Part shown: positions 1 to 11,049 of the stretch, in pieces
Position numbering within the stretch: position 1 is the first letter of the stretch
Layout of the letters: every line of letters starts with the position of its first letter
Source of the DNA: Phaeotremella fagi
Lineage: Eukaryota; Basidiomycota; Tremellomycetes; Tremellales; Phaeotremellaceae
Length of the DNA: 64,000 nt
Assembly: GCA_001599715.1 (NCBI GenBank)
Contig: BCHU01000013.1
Location: 186,001-250,000 of the forward strand
Direction of reading: 5' to 3'
Position numbers and translations under genes: made by a program
The notes under the pieces: model-generated
Seen by the model: only the letters and a program-made list of their open reading frames with translations
The model's database searches: none
Told to the model about the DNA's origin: nothing

Positions 1-1
1 T

Positions 2-118
2 TCTTCCGCTGAGGTTGAACAAAATCCTGATGGATTGATAAGTTGTGATGGCTGTGATGAGATTGCAGGATCTATTCCTACTTACACCTTCGAAGCTAGT
101 GTTAAGAGCGACAAGTGA
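2..118 (+). CDS. C-terminal end of family-A small protein, copy 1 (partial)
   Basis: Only the last 38 codons are inside the window; the gene begins upstream. The C-terminus carries a Gly-Cys-Asp motif followed by IPTYTFEASV. This closely matches the end of the next gene (783-1367), so it is the first of at least three tandem copies. No known domain is recognised. The function is unknown. Confidence 0.75.
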   Translation, partial: SSAEVEQNPDGLISCDGCDEIAGSIPTYTFEASVKSDK

Positions 119-782
119 GTGTTGGGTGATTCAAGATTTGGGAAAGTGGTAGTAGTAGTAGTAGTAGTAGTCAGTCAATTTATTTAAGAGCGTGAAGTAT
201 TGTAGTTGTCGTAGTTCTGAGTTTATGAAGTGCGTGTCTGAGCATACAGTACGATAAGGTCAACCTGAACATGAGATATCTCTTGACCTCAACGTTGAAT
301 TTCAGAATTATAACAGACCAAGTATTACCGAATTACTTCGTAGGAACGTCAAAGAATCTCAACATGAAAAACACCCACGCACTAGGTAGATACTGTACTG
401 TACAGTACTGTCTACGAGTACAGTACGAGTACATCTTCTGTTGAAATACCCAGCTCCTCTTTTGTTTTCTTTGATCTGTGGCATTGGGAAATTAGCCACA
501 CCTTTTTTTTATCCCCTAATTTTTTCATGTTGTTGATATGTCGTATCCCAATTCGAAAGGAATGACACTCTCGGGAAAAAGGTGAGTAGGCCACCATCGT
601 CTTCCAGCTCCAAGTATGTGAGAAGAAAAATCCTTTATGTCTGTTAGAAGTCGAATAGAAAATGATTGGAAGGTCATCCTACAAATATCTATTTCTTTTT
701 TCCTCTTTCTCCCTCCTTTTTCTTTTTCACACTCACGCTTCGATTCTCACCTATTCAATCAAATAATAATTTCTTCAGAACA
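119..782. promoter_or_regulatory. Duplicated intergenic block with GTA microsatellite and GTAC-rich palindrome
   Basis: This stretch separates copies 1 and 2 of family A. It holds a (GTA)n microsatellite at about 149-170. A 14-bp perfect palindrome, GTACTGTACAGTAC, lies at 395-408 in a cluster of GTAC motifs. The block at about 437-620 is closely repeated at about 1451-1645. It ends in a pyrimidine-rich tract just upstream of the next ATG. The duplication unit therefore included the promoter. No gene is supported here. Confidence 0.55.
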
Positions 783-1367
783 ATGTCAAGTCAATCTTCT
801 GAAACCATGTTCACCACAGACTCTACCATAATCTCTGATGGGGTTTGGGAAATCGAAGAATTCAGAGAAAAATTCAAGTTGAGGTTTTTAAAGTCATCAA
901 GTCTAATCATAAAAAATTCAGAATTCATCGTTGTTGCTCCCGATAATCGAATGGCCCTATGGAAAACTTGGGGAGTCAAATATTCCTTAACAGAAGGAAC
1001 ACTCGGAAAACTGGAAGAAGTCACAGAACAACAAGTCATTTCTATGATAGCAAGCCGTGTTCACCCATTATCAAAATCCATGCCTACAGATTTAGCATTT
1101 AAATTGGGTGCTATCAAAACAATCTCCTTGATTCCAAACGATCAGTTCACTTTCGAAACTTTGAGAAAGAATCATTGTCCATACGATTTAGATCAGTATA
1201 AGAATCCAGCAATGGATTCTCTCCGTAGTAGAAAAGGTGGTTTCTTCCTTTCTTCCGTTGAGGTTGAACAGAAACCTTTAGGAAAGATAGGTTGGAATGG
1301 GTGTGATGATATTGCAGAAATCATTCCTACTTACACCTTCGAAGCTAGTGTTAACAGCGACGAGTGA
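783..1367 (+). CDS. Family-A small protein, copy 2 (unknown function)
   Basis: A single exon of 194 codons. The start at 783 was chosen over an upstream in-frame ATG at 666. Position 783 follows the long pyrimidine tract and aligns with the start context of copy 3. The protein has a WEIEEF segment, a LWKTWGV block around residue 60, and the shared IPTYTFEAS end. There is no signal peptide, membrane segment or recognised domain. Copies 1 and 3 flank it in the same orientation with duplicated intergenic DNA. It reads as a recently amplified lineage-specific gene. Confidence 0.8.
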   Translation: MSSQSSETMFTTDSTIISDGVWEIEEFREKFKLRFLKSSSLIIKNSEFIVVAPDNRMALWKTWGVKYSLTEGTLGKLEEVTEQQVISMIASRVHPLSKSMPTDLAFKLGAIKTISLIPNDQFTFETLRKNHCPYDLDQYKNPAMDSLRSRKGGFFLSSVEVEQKPLGKIGWNGCDDIAEIIPTYTFEASVNSDE

Positions 1368-1837
1368 GTGTTCGGTGGTTCGAGATGTGGGAAAGTGGTA
1401 GTAGTAGTAGTAGTAGTAGTCAGTCAGTCAATTCACTTAAGAGTACACCCTATGTCGAGATACCCAGCTCCACTTTTGGTTTCTTTGATCTGTGGCATCG
1501 GGAGATTGGCCGCACCTTTCTTTAGTTTCCCCCCGTAAGTCTGTGATGTTATTGGGTAAGTCGTATCGCAATTCGAAAGGATCGACACTCTCGGGAAAAA
1601 GGTGAGTAGACCACCATTGTCTTCCAGCTTCAAACATGTAAGAGAACATCCTTTATACTTCTTGGAAGTCAAACAGAAAGGATCAAAGTCCTCCTAAAAT
1701 GACTATTTATACTTCCTCTTTTCCCCCCTCTTTTTTCTTTTTTACTCTCACGATTTGATTTTCACCTATTCAATCATATAAGCAAGTTAACTCTCCAGAG
1801 AAAAATAAATCAAATCAAATCAAATCTTTGCCACAGA
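1368..1837. repeat. Second copy of the family-A intergenic unit
   Basis: The sequence after the copy-2 stop repeats the sequence after the copy-1 stop, including the (GTA)n tract at about 1398-1420. The block at 1451-1645 repeats 437-620 with scattered substitutions. It ends in a pyrimidine-rich leader before the copy-3 ATG. No gene is seen. Confidence 0.65.
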
Positions 1838-2530
1838 ATGTCAACCACAGACTCAGACTCAGACTCAGACTCAGACTTATACAATACCTCTGATGAGGAT
1901 CGGGAACTCGAATCAGACCAATCTTTCCAAATACAGTCCACCGCAGCTTCAACCAAGTACACCGATAGATTTTGGGAAGCCGAAACATTCAATGACGGTA
2001 CGAAATTCACGATGAAGTTTTTAAATCCATCAGCATCACACTTATGGATTAAAGGTGGGAGATTCGAGGATGGACCTTCTGGTACAGGTCCCTTATGGCA
2101 TTCTTGGGCAGTCCCTTATTCATTATCCCAACAAACACGCGATCAACTTGCTACGGTAACCGAAGAACAAACTGCTGAGGTCCGAAAAAGTCGTATCAAA
2201 GTAGGCTCCAAAGGTTTTACAAACGACGATGATGTTATACTAAAATACGGTGCTCTCGACAAACTCATTCTGGATGCAGACAAGAAAATCAGCTTTAAAA
2301 GTTTGAACAAGGATCACTCGGTTCGCAATCGTTATAAGCGGAAGAACTTGGTTTCTTTTCTTAATGGAAAAGAGGATTTTATTCATACTTCTGTCGAGTT
2401 CCAACGACAACAATCAACACAAGTATCCGATAGCTACGCTGGTTCAGAGGTTAGTGGAAGTCAGTCTATTTACACTTTCGAATCTGTTGAAAGCTACAAC
2501 GGAGCGAGTAGTAATAGCAGTAGTCAGTAG
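1838..2530 (+). CDS. Family-A small protein, copy 3 (diverged)
   Basis: A single exon of 230 codons. The N-terminus has a short SD repeat (residues 5-14) made by a GACTCA microsatellite. The core keeps the family pattern: FWEAETF, a LWHSWAVPYSL block matching LWKTWGVKYSL of copy 2, an IxxD/FxSLxKxH segment, and SIYTFES near the end. It is clearly homologous to copy 2 but much more diverged than copy 1 is. The stop is followed by a short tandem repeat of CAGTAGT. Function unknown. Confidence 0.8.
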   Translation: MSTTDSDSDSDSDLYNTSDEDRELESDQSFQIQSTAASTKYTDRFWEAETFNDGTKFTMKFLNPSASHLWIKGGRFEDGPSGTGPLWHSWAVPYSLSQQTRDQLATVTEEQTAEVRKSRIKVGSKGFTNDDDVILKYGALDKLILDADKKISFKSLNKDHSVRNRYKRKNLVSFLNGKEDFIHTSVEFQRQQSTQVSDSYAGSEVSGSQSIYTFESVESYNGASSNSSSQ

Positions 2531-3173
2531 TCAGTAGTCAGTAGTCAGTAGTTAGTAGTTAGTTTGGAATCCATAGTTAGTGTAAAGTGTGAAGTATCGT
2601 AGTTATCGTAGTTCTGAATGTACGAAGTGTATGTGGATGCTTGCTTCGATTGAATCTCAGCTCAACTAGGGCATAAGAGATTGATATGTCAAGATTGTAA
2701 AACCTCCAAATTACATTTGATACTAACCAGCTATGATGGAGTTGTACTTTGAAAAGGAGAAATGTACAGTATTTGGCCTTTTCCGACTAAATAGTATACG
2801 TTGCAGTACCTCAGATCTATATACGTCTTGACGGGCAATAGATAGCTAGATTTCTGTTTTAGTACCACAATTTGGACCACTTCTGCTTATAAGTCTCACC
2901 ACAAGGTCTCTGGGCTTACGATTGGGCTAATTCTGAATCTGAGATATCTCACGACATTAAAAATCAAATTATAAAATTATAACAAACTAAGTAAAAAAGA
3001 AAAGAAACTAAAAAGAATATCAAAAACAAGATATAAATCTACAACAAAGAAGAAAGAAACCTCCCAAGAATGGAATGACCGTACTTATACAAGTACATTA
3101 GACTAAAGGCGTCCCAAAAAACCTCCACATCCACGTCACTAGTACAGTCCGTACTAATACAGATAATCTCGAT
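2531..3173. other. Intergenic region, convergent 3' ends
   Basis: It begins with tandem CAGTAGT repeats. About 2575-2640 resembles the sequence after copy 1, so the 3' flank was duplicated too. The rest is AT-rich and separates two convergent genes. No gene is supported. Confidence 0.5.
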
Positions 3174-6100
3174 CTAATACGAAAACTCATCTTCGTTCCA
3201 AGGAACCGTAATTTTCCCATTATAAAAAGTAGAAATTGGACTTCCAATATCCAAAATCCTATAAGCGCCAGCGCCAGTCCCCTTCTCCTCAACTCCAGAT
3301 CCCAATCCCAATCCCACTTGATCTTTCTCAAAAGAATTAACAGGTGACACCACAACGACCGAATCAGGAGTATTATCGTCCTGTCCACCAACCTCCATCG
3401 AGACCGTATTAACTAATTCCGGTATTGGCCAGTATAAATTCCCTTTCAAATTTTTATCGGGATCATCGGTATCTTCGTACGCTGAACTATCGAAATACGT
3501 TTCAAAGAGGTTATCGTCGTTGGTGGTTTCGTCTAGGTTGGTTGATATTGGTCGATCTTCGATTGCTGAGACTAGACTTTGGAAAGGATCGTTTCCGTCT
3601 GTGGCTTTCGCTAATCTCTTCCTAGCAGCGAACCATTCTAATGTAGCAGTTTGAGCTAAATCTATACCTAAAGCGTTGGAATTATCATTGGTCGAAGTGA
3701 CGTTAACATCAACCTGATTTGAGACGTTGTTGGTAACACTACCATTGGTTTCGATATTCCGTTTCCCTTCCTCCTCAGCGAACGCGGCAGCCAAAATATC
3801 TTTCGCAGATTGAGATCGACCACCAGAGAAGATGACCGGTGAAGAAGCCTCAACAGGTAAAGGTATAGCAGGGTTATTGACCGATGAATTCGAAGCCTTC
3901 CTTTTCATTTTCCTACCAGGAGTTTTCTTTGGTGTAGAAGGTGTAACCTCATCTTTAATCGGGGTATGAGGTGAATCAACCGGTGAAGGTTTATTACCTG
4001 TACTGATAGCTCCACTCAATGAATTTCTAGGTCGTTTCAAAGGTGGTTGTTTCAGATCTTCCATTTTAAGTCGGGTAGGTAGTTGTTTCAATAGATCTTG
4101 ATCAGGATGATTTTGGGTTTGCGCATATTGGACAGCGTATTCGTTCATCGTCGCTTGAATCTTTTGGAGTTGAGGTCCAGTTTCTGGACGTGAATTGATT
4201 TGCTTGATGATGTTGCTGTATCTAGCGAAAGTGATTTTTAACGTATCACCGATACCACCTAGTTCTTCCATTGTAAGATTGTATTGACCATTCTCAGCAT
4301 TAGCCAGAGCCATCTTGATAAACATGTACTACAGATGTTGATGTCAGCGTGCGATTCGTTCTCTATTCCATATAATCACTCACAGATGAAATCAAATTGG
4401 TTGGTCCATTAGAATCGCTCTGTTGTTGAGATGCAAGCATGAGGAACAGTGGCATACTCTTCTGAGCAGCCTCGGCAACTGGTACAAGTTGTCTGAGTTC
4501 CAACATGTATGCAGCAGCTTCTTGATCGTTCATCGGAACATGTTTATTGTTAGCTGAGAGAAAAGTATACAAATCAGTATACCACCCTTCTCTTGATCGT
4601 CAAAGAATGAAACTCACGATATCGACTTGGAACACTCGCTTCATTACTTTTAACACGTTGGAAGCAAGTGAGAGTATCCAAACGAGGTTGGCTTTTACGT
4701 TCAAGTAAAGCCCGTTGTTCCGCTGTAAGGTTGTTCAGGTTGTTGGTACCTGCAACACCGTCGTTGAAAGTAGGTGCTGTAGGTACATTGGGTTGAGTCT
4801 GTGGTTGCTGCGGTTGTTGTTGCTGCTGCTGAAGTTGCTGTTGCTGTTGTTGCTGTTGTAGTTGCTGTTGCTGCTGTTGCTGCTGTTGTTGAAGTTGCTG
4901 CTGCTGCTGTTGTTGCTGTTGTTGCAACAAAGGCGTCTTCATCAAACTCTGATACCAAATATTCTCGTAATCTTGTAAATAAGTTGAAAACAGTTGACGT
5001 AGAGAAGCAGCGACCTCATTAGTCGATCGAATCTCGACCTCAGATTTGAATCCCAATCGACCAGCTACCTGAGACCAAAATTCCATTTGAGAAATGAAGC
5101 TGAACACCTGTTTAAAAGGGAAAAAGGAAATCAATTAAAAAGCTAGGTAGATTTATGTACTGAACACTTACCTTATGACTTCCACCAACGTTATGAATGA
5201 TCTTATGTAATTCATACAAATTAACCGGTTTACCTTCGATTGTAGGTGGATAAGGTAAATTATGATTGGCGTTGACTTTCCGTATGGCATCAGCAAACTG
5301 TTGTTCTGGAAGTACAGGTTCCTGAGAAAGATCTCTTCGTTGACCACCGAATCTAGGATCGTTCTTTTGGTTGTTATCGTTCGAAACCTGTTGCTGTTGC
5401 TGTTGCTGTTGCTGCATTTGCGCTTGGGCTTGTTGCTTCAGATCCCGATTGATAATGTTCGCTTGAGCGTTGTATCCAGCTTGCATCGCTTCACGTTGTT
5501 TTTGTGAGATTTGGACCTGAGTGGAAGTATCTGAATTCGAATTCATCTGACCAGCTTGTTGTTGCTGCTGTTGTTGCTGCTGCTGTTGAAGAAGCTGGAT
5601 TGGATCTTGATGCTGTTGCTGTTGTTGTTGCTGTTGCTGCTGTTGTTGTTGTTGGAACGCCTGTTGAATCTGCTGTTGTGAAATAGATTGAGGTTGCTGC
5701 AACTGTTGTTGAGGAATCGATTGTTGCATCTGTTGCATCTGCTGCAACTGCTGTTGTTGAGCGGGAGGGAGTTGATGAATCTGAGGACCCTGTTGAGTCT
5801 GTTGAGCCAATTGATTCATCTGATTCAATTGAGGTGTGAAAGGTAAAGTAAGATCTATGGGTGCACTGGAAGTACCGTTCCCATTATTCCCCATTGAAGA
5901 TGCCGATAATCGATTGGAACTAGGTAGTTCAATTAGCTTTACTACTCGATACCCGTAATGATCAAACTCACATTTTGTCCAACATCGATTGAAGATGATC
6001 TGGTGGTTTCAAATTTCGTCTACTCAATTCTCCAAGCATCATATTCAAATTTTTAGTCATATTCTGCCAAGACGGTTGATTTGGCTATAACACCCAATCA

Positions 6101-7945
6101 GCACCCATACAGAACTTTCTAATTTCACTTACTTCTTGTAAAGCCTTCATACTCAAATTAGAGACAGTCTTGATAAGACTATCATCGGGCAGACTGAGTA
6201 ATTGATTTTGGACGGGAGCTTGTTGAGAAACATTCAACGGTGGTCCCATTGAAGGTGTTCTTTGAGGTTGGGGAGGTGCTTGGAGTTGAGCTTGATTTCT
6301 CATAGCAGGTGAATTACTGGGTATACGATTCGATGGTAGTGGTTGTAATTGCTGTGCCATGGATTGAGCTTGTGGATTCATTTGAGATTGCAATGCAGCG
6401 GTATTTTGGTTAGGTAGAGAAATCTGCTGTGATTGACCCGTAGGAAGTCCACCTCCTTGAGCAGTTTGTTGGGAGAAATTTGATATTCCACCGTTCCTCC
6501 CTCTCGCTTCAAACATGACTTTAAGCTACGAGATGAGTTAGAGACGTACTCGGCCTACTAAACCTACCTGTTCCATTTGTTTATGATCAACATTCTTAGC
6601 TGACAAATCCCCTAGATTAGCGTTAGCCAATTGCTGCATCGACATTTGGTTTTGGAAAGGTGATTGTTGCTGCTGTTGTTGCTGTTGAGCAAGTAACTGC
6701 TGATTAGGCTGTTGCTGTTGATTCTGTAAAGTCCTTTGCTGTTGCTGAGAAGGTGGACGTGCTTGGGCGAAATTCGGTGTCTGTTGATTTGGAATAGGAC
6801 CGTTGACACCAACTGGTATTCTCGCTTGTTGTTGCATCTGTTGTGGTTGCGCTTGCTGCTGTTGTTGTTGTTGTTGGATCTGTAATTGATGAGGTTGAAG
6901 TGTCGCGATACCGGTCAACGAGATATATTCCGTGAGAACATCGAGCATATTCTGACTACCATGCTTTCTGACCAATGCAGATGTTATTTCAGGATTGGCA
7001 TTCTGTTGAAACATATGCCGAGCGTAGTTGTAGTGAGCTGGGGTGTATGGATGTTGTTTAGAAGGGAGTCTCGTTTGTTGTGGTTGAGCTTGGATTTGAG
7101 GTTGAGATTGTTGCACCTGTTGCTGCTGCTGCTGTTGCTGTGCAGATTGTTGTTGCTGAAATGCGAGGTTTTGAGGTTGCATTATCCTGATAATTAGTCA
7201 GCATTATCCTTTAGAGAACAGACACAGCAACTCACATCTGTTGCAACATGTTCCGCCTTTGCTCTTCACTTTGTTGAATACCACCTTGAACACCAACAAT
7301 CATATTCTGTAGATTCTGATGGTTAGGTTGTTGTTGACCCAATTGATTCTGTTGTTGAACGCCGTTCAATTGATCGAGATTACCTTGCGACAACTGACTA
7401 AGATGTTGCTGATTGATCTGGTTGAGATGTTGCAGATTAGCCTGACTAAGTTGATTACCTTGATTCATAGCTAACTGATTAAGTTGATTCTGCGATATCT
7501 GATTTTGTAATTGATTCTGTCCACCACCAGTCATTTGATTCTGGTTCTGATTCTGATTTTGATTCTGATTCATATTCATCATCCCGTTATTATTCAAATT
7601 CAATCCTTGCTGCTGAGAATGGATATTCATCTGTTGGGGATTAATCTGGAACCCGTTATTCCCAACCAATCGTTGCTGATCGATAATCTGCGAAGCGTGA
7701 CCTTGTAATTTCTGGAAATTCTGTAACAGTTTATCGGTGGGTAATGGGATATTGCTACGACCACCATTTTGGTTTTGGTTCTGGTTTTGATTTTGATTTT
7801 GGTTCTGTTGGGTTTGATTGGGGTTCATGTTTCGATTGGTGTTCTGGAGTTGATTCATTTGTTGACCTTGTTGAGCTTGAGCTTGGAGGAACGCTGACAT
7901 GTTGATGGTCCCGTTATTACCATTTTGTTGATATGGATTCGACAT
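3174..7945 (-). CDS. ARID/BRIGHT-domain, glutamine-rich chromatin remodelling subunit (Swi1-like)
   Basis: Eight exons: 7945-7236, 7186-6568, 6525-6133, 6084-5972, 5919-5172, 5107-4618, 4553-4384 and 4328-3174, giving about 1465 residues. The ARID domain spans an intron at about residues 810-925. It shows LYELHKIIHNVGG, then W-x2-VA-x-RLGF, and a final LR..FSTYLQDYE helix. Most of the N-terminal half is Gln/Asn-rich, with pure Gln runs and an (NQ)n stretch. Swi1/ARID1 proteins are DNA-binding subunits of the SWI/SNF nucleosome remodeller, and the Gln-rich plus ARID layout fits that role. The C-terminal third is acidic and Ser/Thr-rich with a KRPR basic patch. It is divergent from the fatty-acid hydroxylase gene. 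The family call is firm; Swi1 orthology is inferred. Confidence 0.85.
4806..4926. repeat. CAG/CTG trinucleotide tract coding polyglutamine
   Basis: Almost uninterrupted CTG/TTG triplets (Gln on the minus strand) inside the Swi1-like gene. Similar tracts lie at about 5390-5415, 5560-5670, 6660-6700 and 7110-7160. Mixed CAA and CAG codons suggest selection for glutamine rather than raw slippage. Confidence 0.8.
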
Positions 7946-8907
7946 CTTTTTTTTTTTAAGGCTGGCGGCGAGCGCCCTGGATTGTTATTGAGGTTTACCA
8001 ATGCGAATGAAATGAGTTTTTGGGGGTATTGGGTATGTAGCTGAATGATGTGATGTTGATGCTTGATGGTATAGGATATATAATGATATATGTATGAATG
8101 AGATGAGATGAGAATGAAGAAAGAGTGATGGGTGTATTGCTGCACTCAAAGGGACAGGGTGGGAGGGTAGTTACCGGTAAGCGATGGTTGGGAGGATGGC
8201 GTTTGGTTTTGGTGACAGTCGTCTGATCAGTCTATGAATGGATATATGTATGTATTGAAAGCGAGAAACAGTATTGAAAAGAACAAGACAATAACAGTGA
8301 TACGATACGATACATATATGCATGAAAAAAAAGAACGAAGGCGACGTCCTCTTTACAGTAACCATACGAGTACAGTTTGAGTTCTGGGCGGGAGGCCAGC
8401 TCAGCTGCCAGCTGAGACGAGAGTGGAGAGTGGAGACGAGAGATCGATCAATTTAACTTAATGAAAATGACACACATGGACTGCAATTCTTTATACTTCT
8501 TTTATTCTCCTCGCTTCTTCTGTTTACGTCCTTCTATTCTTCTGTGTCTATGCATCCATCCATCTATCTACTCACTACCACCAGTATGCATACAATACCT
8601 CTACTATCACTCCCCTTATAACCTTTGCCACTCTCTTTCTCTTTACTACACGTCATTTAAGTACCCATTAAAGTTCCACGCGTATGTCGACGACGTCGTT
8701 TGATTGTTTTGGCGGTGAGTAAGATTTTAAACATTAATTGTTGTTTCCATCTCTTTCCGATTTCTACATCGTCTTTCTTTCTTTTCATTTATCACTTTCT
8801 TTTCTTGACAATCTCACATATCAAAGCCAAAGTCGCGTCCACACACATCACTCAATCCTTATACTACTCAAAACAACCATCAACCACTCATAACCTCAAT
8901 CGCCACC
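7946..8907. promoter_or_regulatory. Divergent promoter between Swi1-like gene and fatty-acid hydroxylase
   Basis: About 960 bp without a supported gene. It contains pyrimidine-rich stretches on both strands, and a perfect inverted repeat CTCAGCTG-C-CAGCTGAG at 8400-8416. The hydroxylase start is in a strong CCACCATGG context. Short open frames here have no family similarity and look like leader sequence. Confidence 0.5.
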
Positions 8908-10219
8908 ATGGTAGCAGATAAAATCTTTCACATGGCAGATGTAGCCAAGCGTTAGTCCATCTTTCTCCCAATCATACTCATACACATCACTAAAACACAA
9001 CCCATCCCACAGACACATCATCAGCAGCTGCATGGGTAACATACCGTGGAGTAGTCTACGACGTAACTCCCTTCCTAGCGGATCATCCCGGAGGTGACGA
9101 TTTAATCTTAGCCTACGCAGGGAAAGATGTCGGTTTAATCATGGCAGACGAGAATGAACATGTCCATTCTAAATCTGCTTATGAGATGATGGAGGAATAT
9201 CGAATCGGTGAATTAGGTGGTGACGAGAAGATCGTTTCTGAGGGTAGGTTCAATCACCATGATCCACTTTTAACAATCGTGTTTAGACTGGGTACCGAAA
9301 GACGATTTCCATCCAGACGAAACAGACGCTTTGGCCGATTTCAATCGTAACAAGTTCCTCGATCTTTCACGTCCACTTTTAATCCAATTTTGGGACGCTA
9401 AATGGACCAAGGAATATTATCTATCTCAAGTCCACAATCCTAGACATTTAAAGGAATCCGCTAGGATGTTTGAATCTGATATCTTGGAGGCGTTCACTCG
9501 TACCCAGTGGTACGTTGTACCATTGGTTTGGGGTCCTATCACGACCTTCCTTGGTGTCTTGTCAGTCCTTCAGTTCACTGATAGGTAAGTCCTCTTCCAT
9601 CTTAGGGTAACTACAACTAAGATTTTGAAACAGTTCAATCACCGCAGGCGATTTGTTCAAATTATCACCAACACTTCCAACCCCAACGACTTCAGCCATA
9701 CTATCCACATTATTATGTTTCTTCACCGGAAACATCATCTGGACAATCCTAGAATACACCTTACACCGATTCCTCTTCCACATCGACTACTATCTCCCCG
9801 ATGCCAACTGGGCCCTATTCCTCCATTTCCTACTTCACGGGATTCACCATTATCTCCCAATGGACAGATTACGTCTCGTCATGCCACCCCTCTTGTTTTT
9901 AACTCTAGAAACTCCATTCACCAATTTAGCCCATCTCATCTTCCCTAAACCAATCGCTAACGGTATCATCTCGGGTGCTTTCGCTTTTTACATTCTTTAC
10001 GATTGTATGCATTACGCCCTTCATCATACTAGATTACCACAGTATCTGGCTGAAATGAAGAGATATCATTTGGCTCATCATTACAAGAGTGAGTTTGGGT
10101 TTATTTGGTGGAGTTGTAGATACTGATATTTGGATATAGACTTCGAACTTGGTTTCGGTGTTACCTCTAAAATCTGGGATTACGTTTTCAACACTGTCCT
10201 CCCCCTCGCTTCAAAGTAG
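8908..10219 (+). CDS. SCS7: Sphingolipid fatty-acid 2-hydroxylase (cytochrome b5 fused to hydroxylase)
   Basis: Five exons: 8908-8950, 9013-9243, 9287-9584, 9634-10088 and 10140-10219, giving 368 residues, normal for the family. Residues 1-85 form a cytochrome b5 domain with the heme-ligand HPGG motif near residue 40. The C-terminal half is an ER membrane hydroxylase with His boxes HRFLFH (about 235), HFLLHGIHH, HYALHH and HLAHH that bind the di-iron centre. Hydrophobic segments lie between the boxes. Family members 2-hydroxylate the very-long-chain acyl group of ceramide. The start sits in CCACCATGG. Phase checks close at every junction. Confidence 0.95.
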
Positions 10220-10360
10220 ACGATTATATACCTGTTCGTGTAGATCTAGATGGACGTTATGCATTAATGAGTCGTGCAGTGATATCGCAATACTATTCAT
10301 TGACTTCATCACAGAAAGAATCACGCCAGTTGCATCACAACTACCGTCCCATATCTAAGA

Positions 10361-10754
10361 TTAACTGATATCCTCTTCGTCATCAAATTCCTCCTCCGGT
10401 TTAACCTCATACCGTATCCTATTTCCATTCGAAACAGGACTGAAGAATCTTTTTGCACAAGTCCAAAGACTTTTGGTACTTGATTCTCTAGCAACAAGAA
10501 ACCACCTCCCAGCAAGATCGTATACCACATCACTGTCCTTCCTCAAAACGATCTGACGGAATTCATTACCAGCTTCAAACCTGCATGTGCCACAATGTAC
10601 AGTTTCAGTTTGGTGGATTGGTGTACCAAATTCTATCAGTCAACAACGATCTTTATCCTCCTAAAACGCCTTATTCATGTAAAGACATTCATATCAAATT
10701 AACTTAAGCTGTGTCCAGAACACCAATGGATCCTTTCAAACGCTCGGTGTCCAT
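10361..10754 (-). CDS. Small orphan protein, two-exon model (tentative)
   Basis: Exon 1 is 10754-10724 and exon 2 is 10632-10361, for 100 codons. Exon 2 is open over about 90 codons with ordinary composition. It contains a CGTC motif (Cys-x2-Cys), then GRWFLVARES, and ends in an acidic EEEFDDEED tail. The donor is GTGTTC, weaker than its neighbours, and the branch-like TTGACTGA lies close to the acceptor. An alternative is a shorter protein starting at 10546. No family is recognised. It is convergent with SCS7. Confidence 0.35.
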
Positions 10755-11049
10755 GGGCTAACCCGGTAGAAACTTAAACACAAATCCACCACCCCTTGAC
10801 AACCATCATCAAAAATAAATTAAGTGTTTCAATGGATTATCATAATTTTTCAGAGCGGTGTTGGGAGTTTGTGCTTATCGACAGTGTAGTGAGGGGAAAG
10901 GGAGGGCTAGCATGGATCAAGAAATTTATATGACCTTACTTATGAGATTTACTCTGACTTGACTGATGTTTATTGATAATCTCAAATTGAATCAAGAGTA
11001 GAATATCATTCAACACACGTCAAATCTCCAGATCAAAGCGTCATAAAGA

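Noticed and set aside
412..597. Minus-strand 61-codon frame between family-A copies
   Set aside because: It falls in duplicated non-coding DNA and its frame is broken in the second copy of the block.
4801..5022. Plus-strand Ala/Val-rich open frame
   Set aside because: It is the antisense of the CAG-encoded glutamine tracts of the Swi1-like gene; repeats force open frames on the other strand.
5504..5686. Second plus-strand Val/Ala-rich frame
   Set aside because: Same cause: shadow of a polyglutamine tract.
8461..8921. Short plus-strand frames before SCS7
   Set aside because: Promoter and leader sequence with pyrimidine bias, no family similarity, and the real start at 8908 lies downstream.
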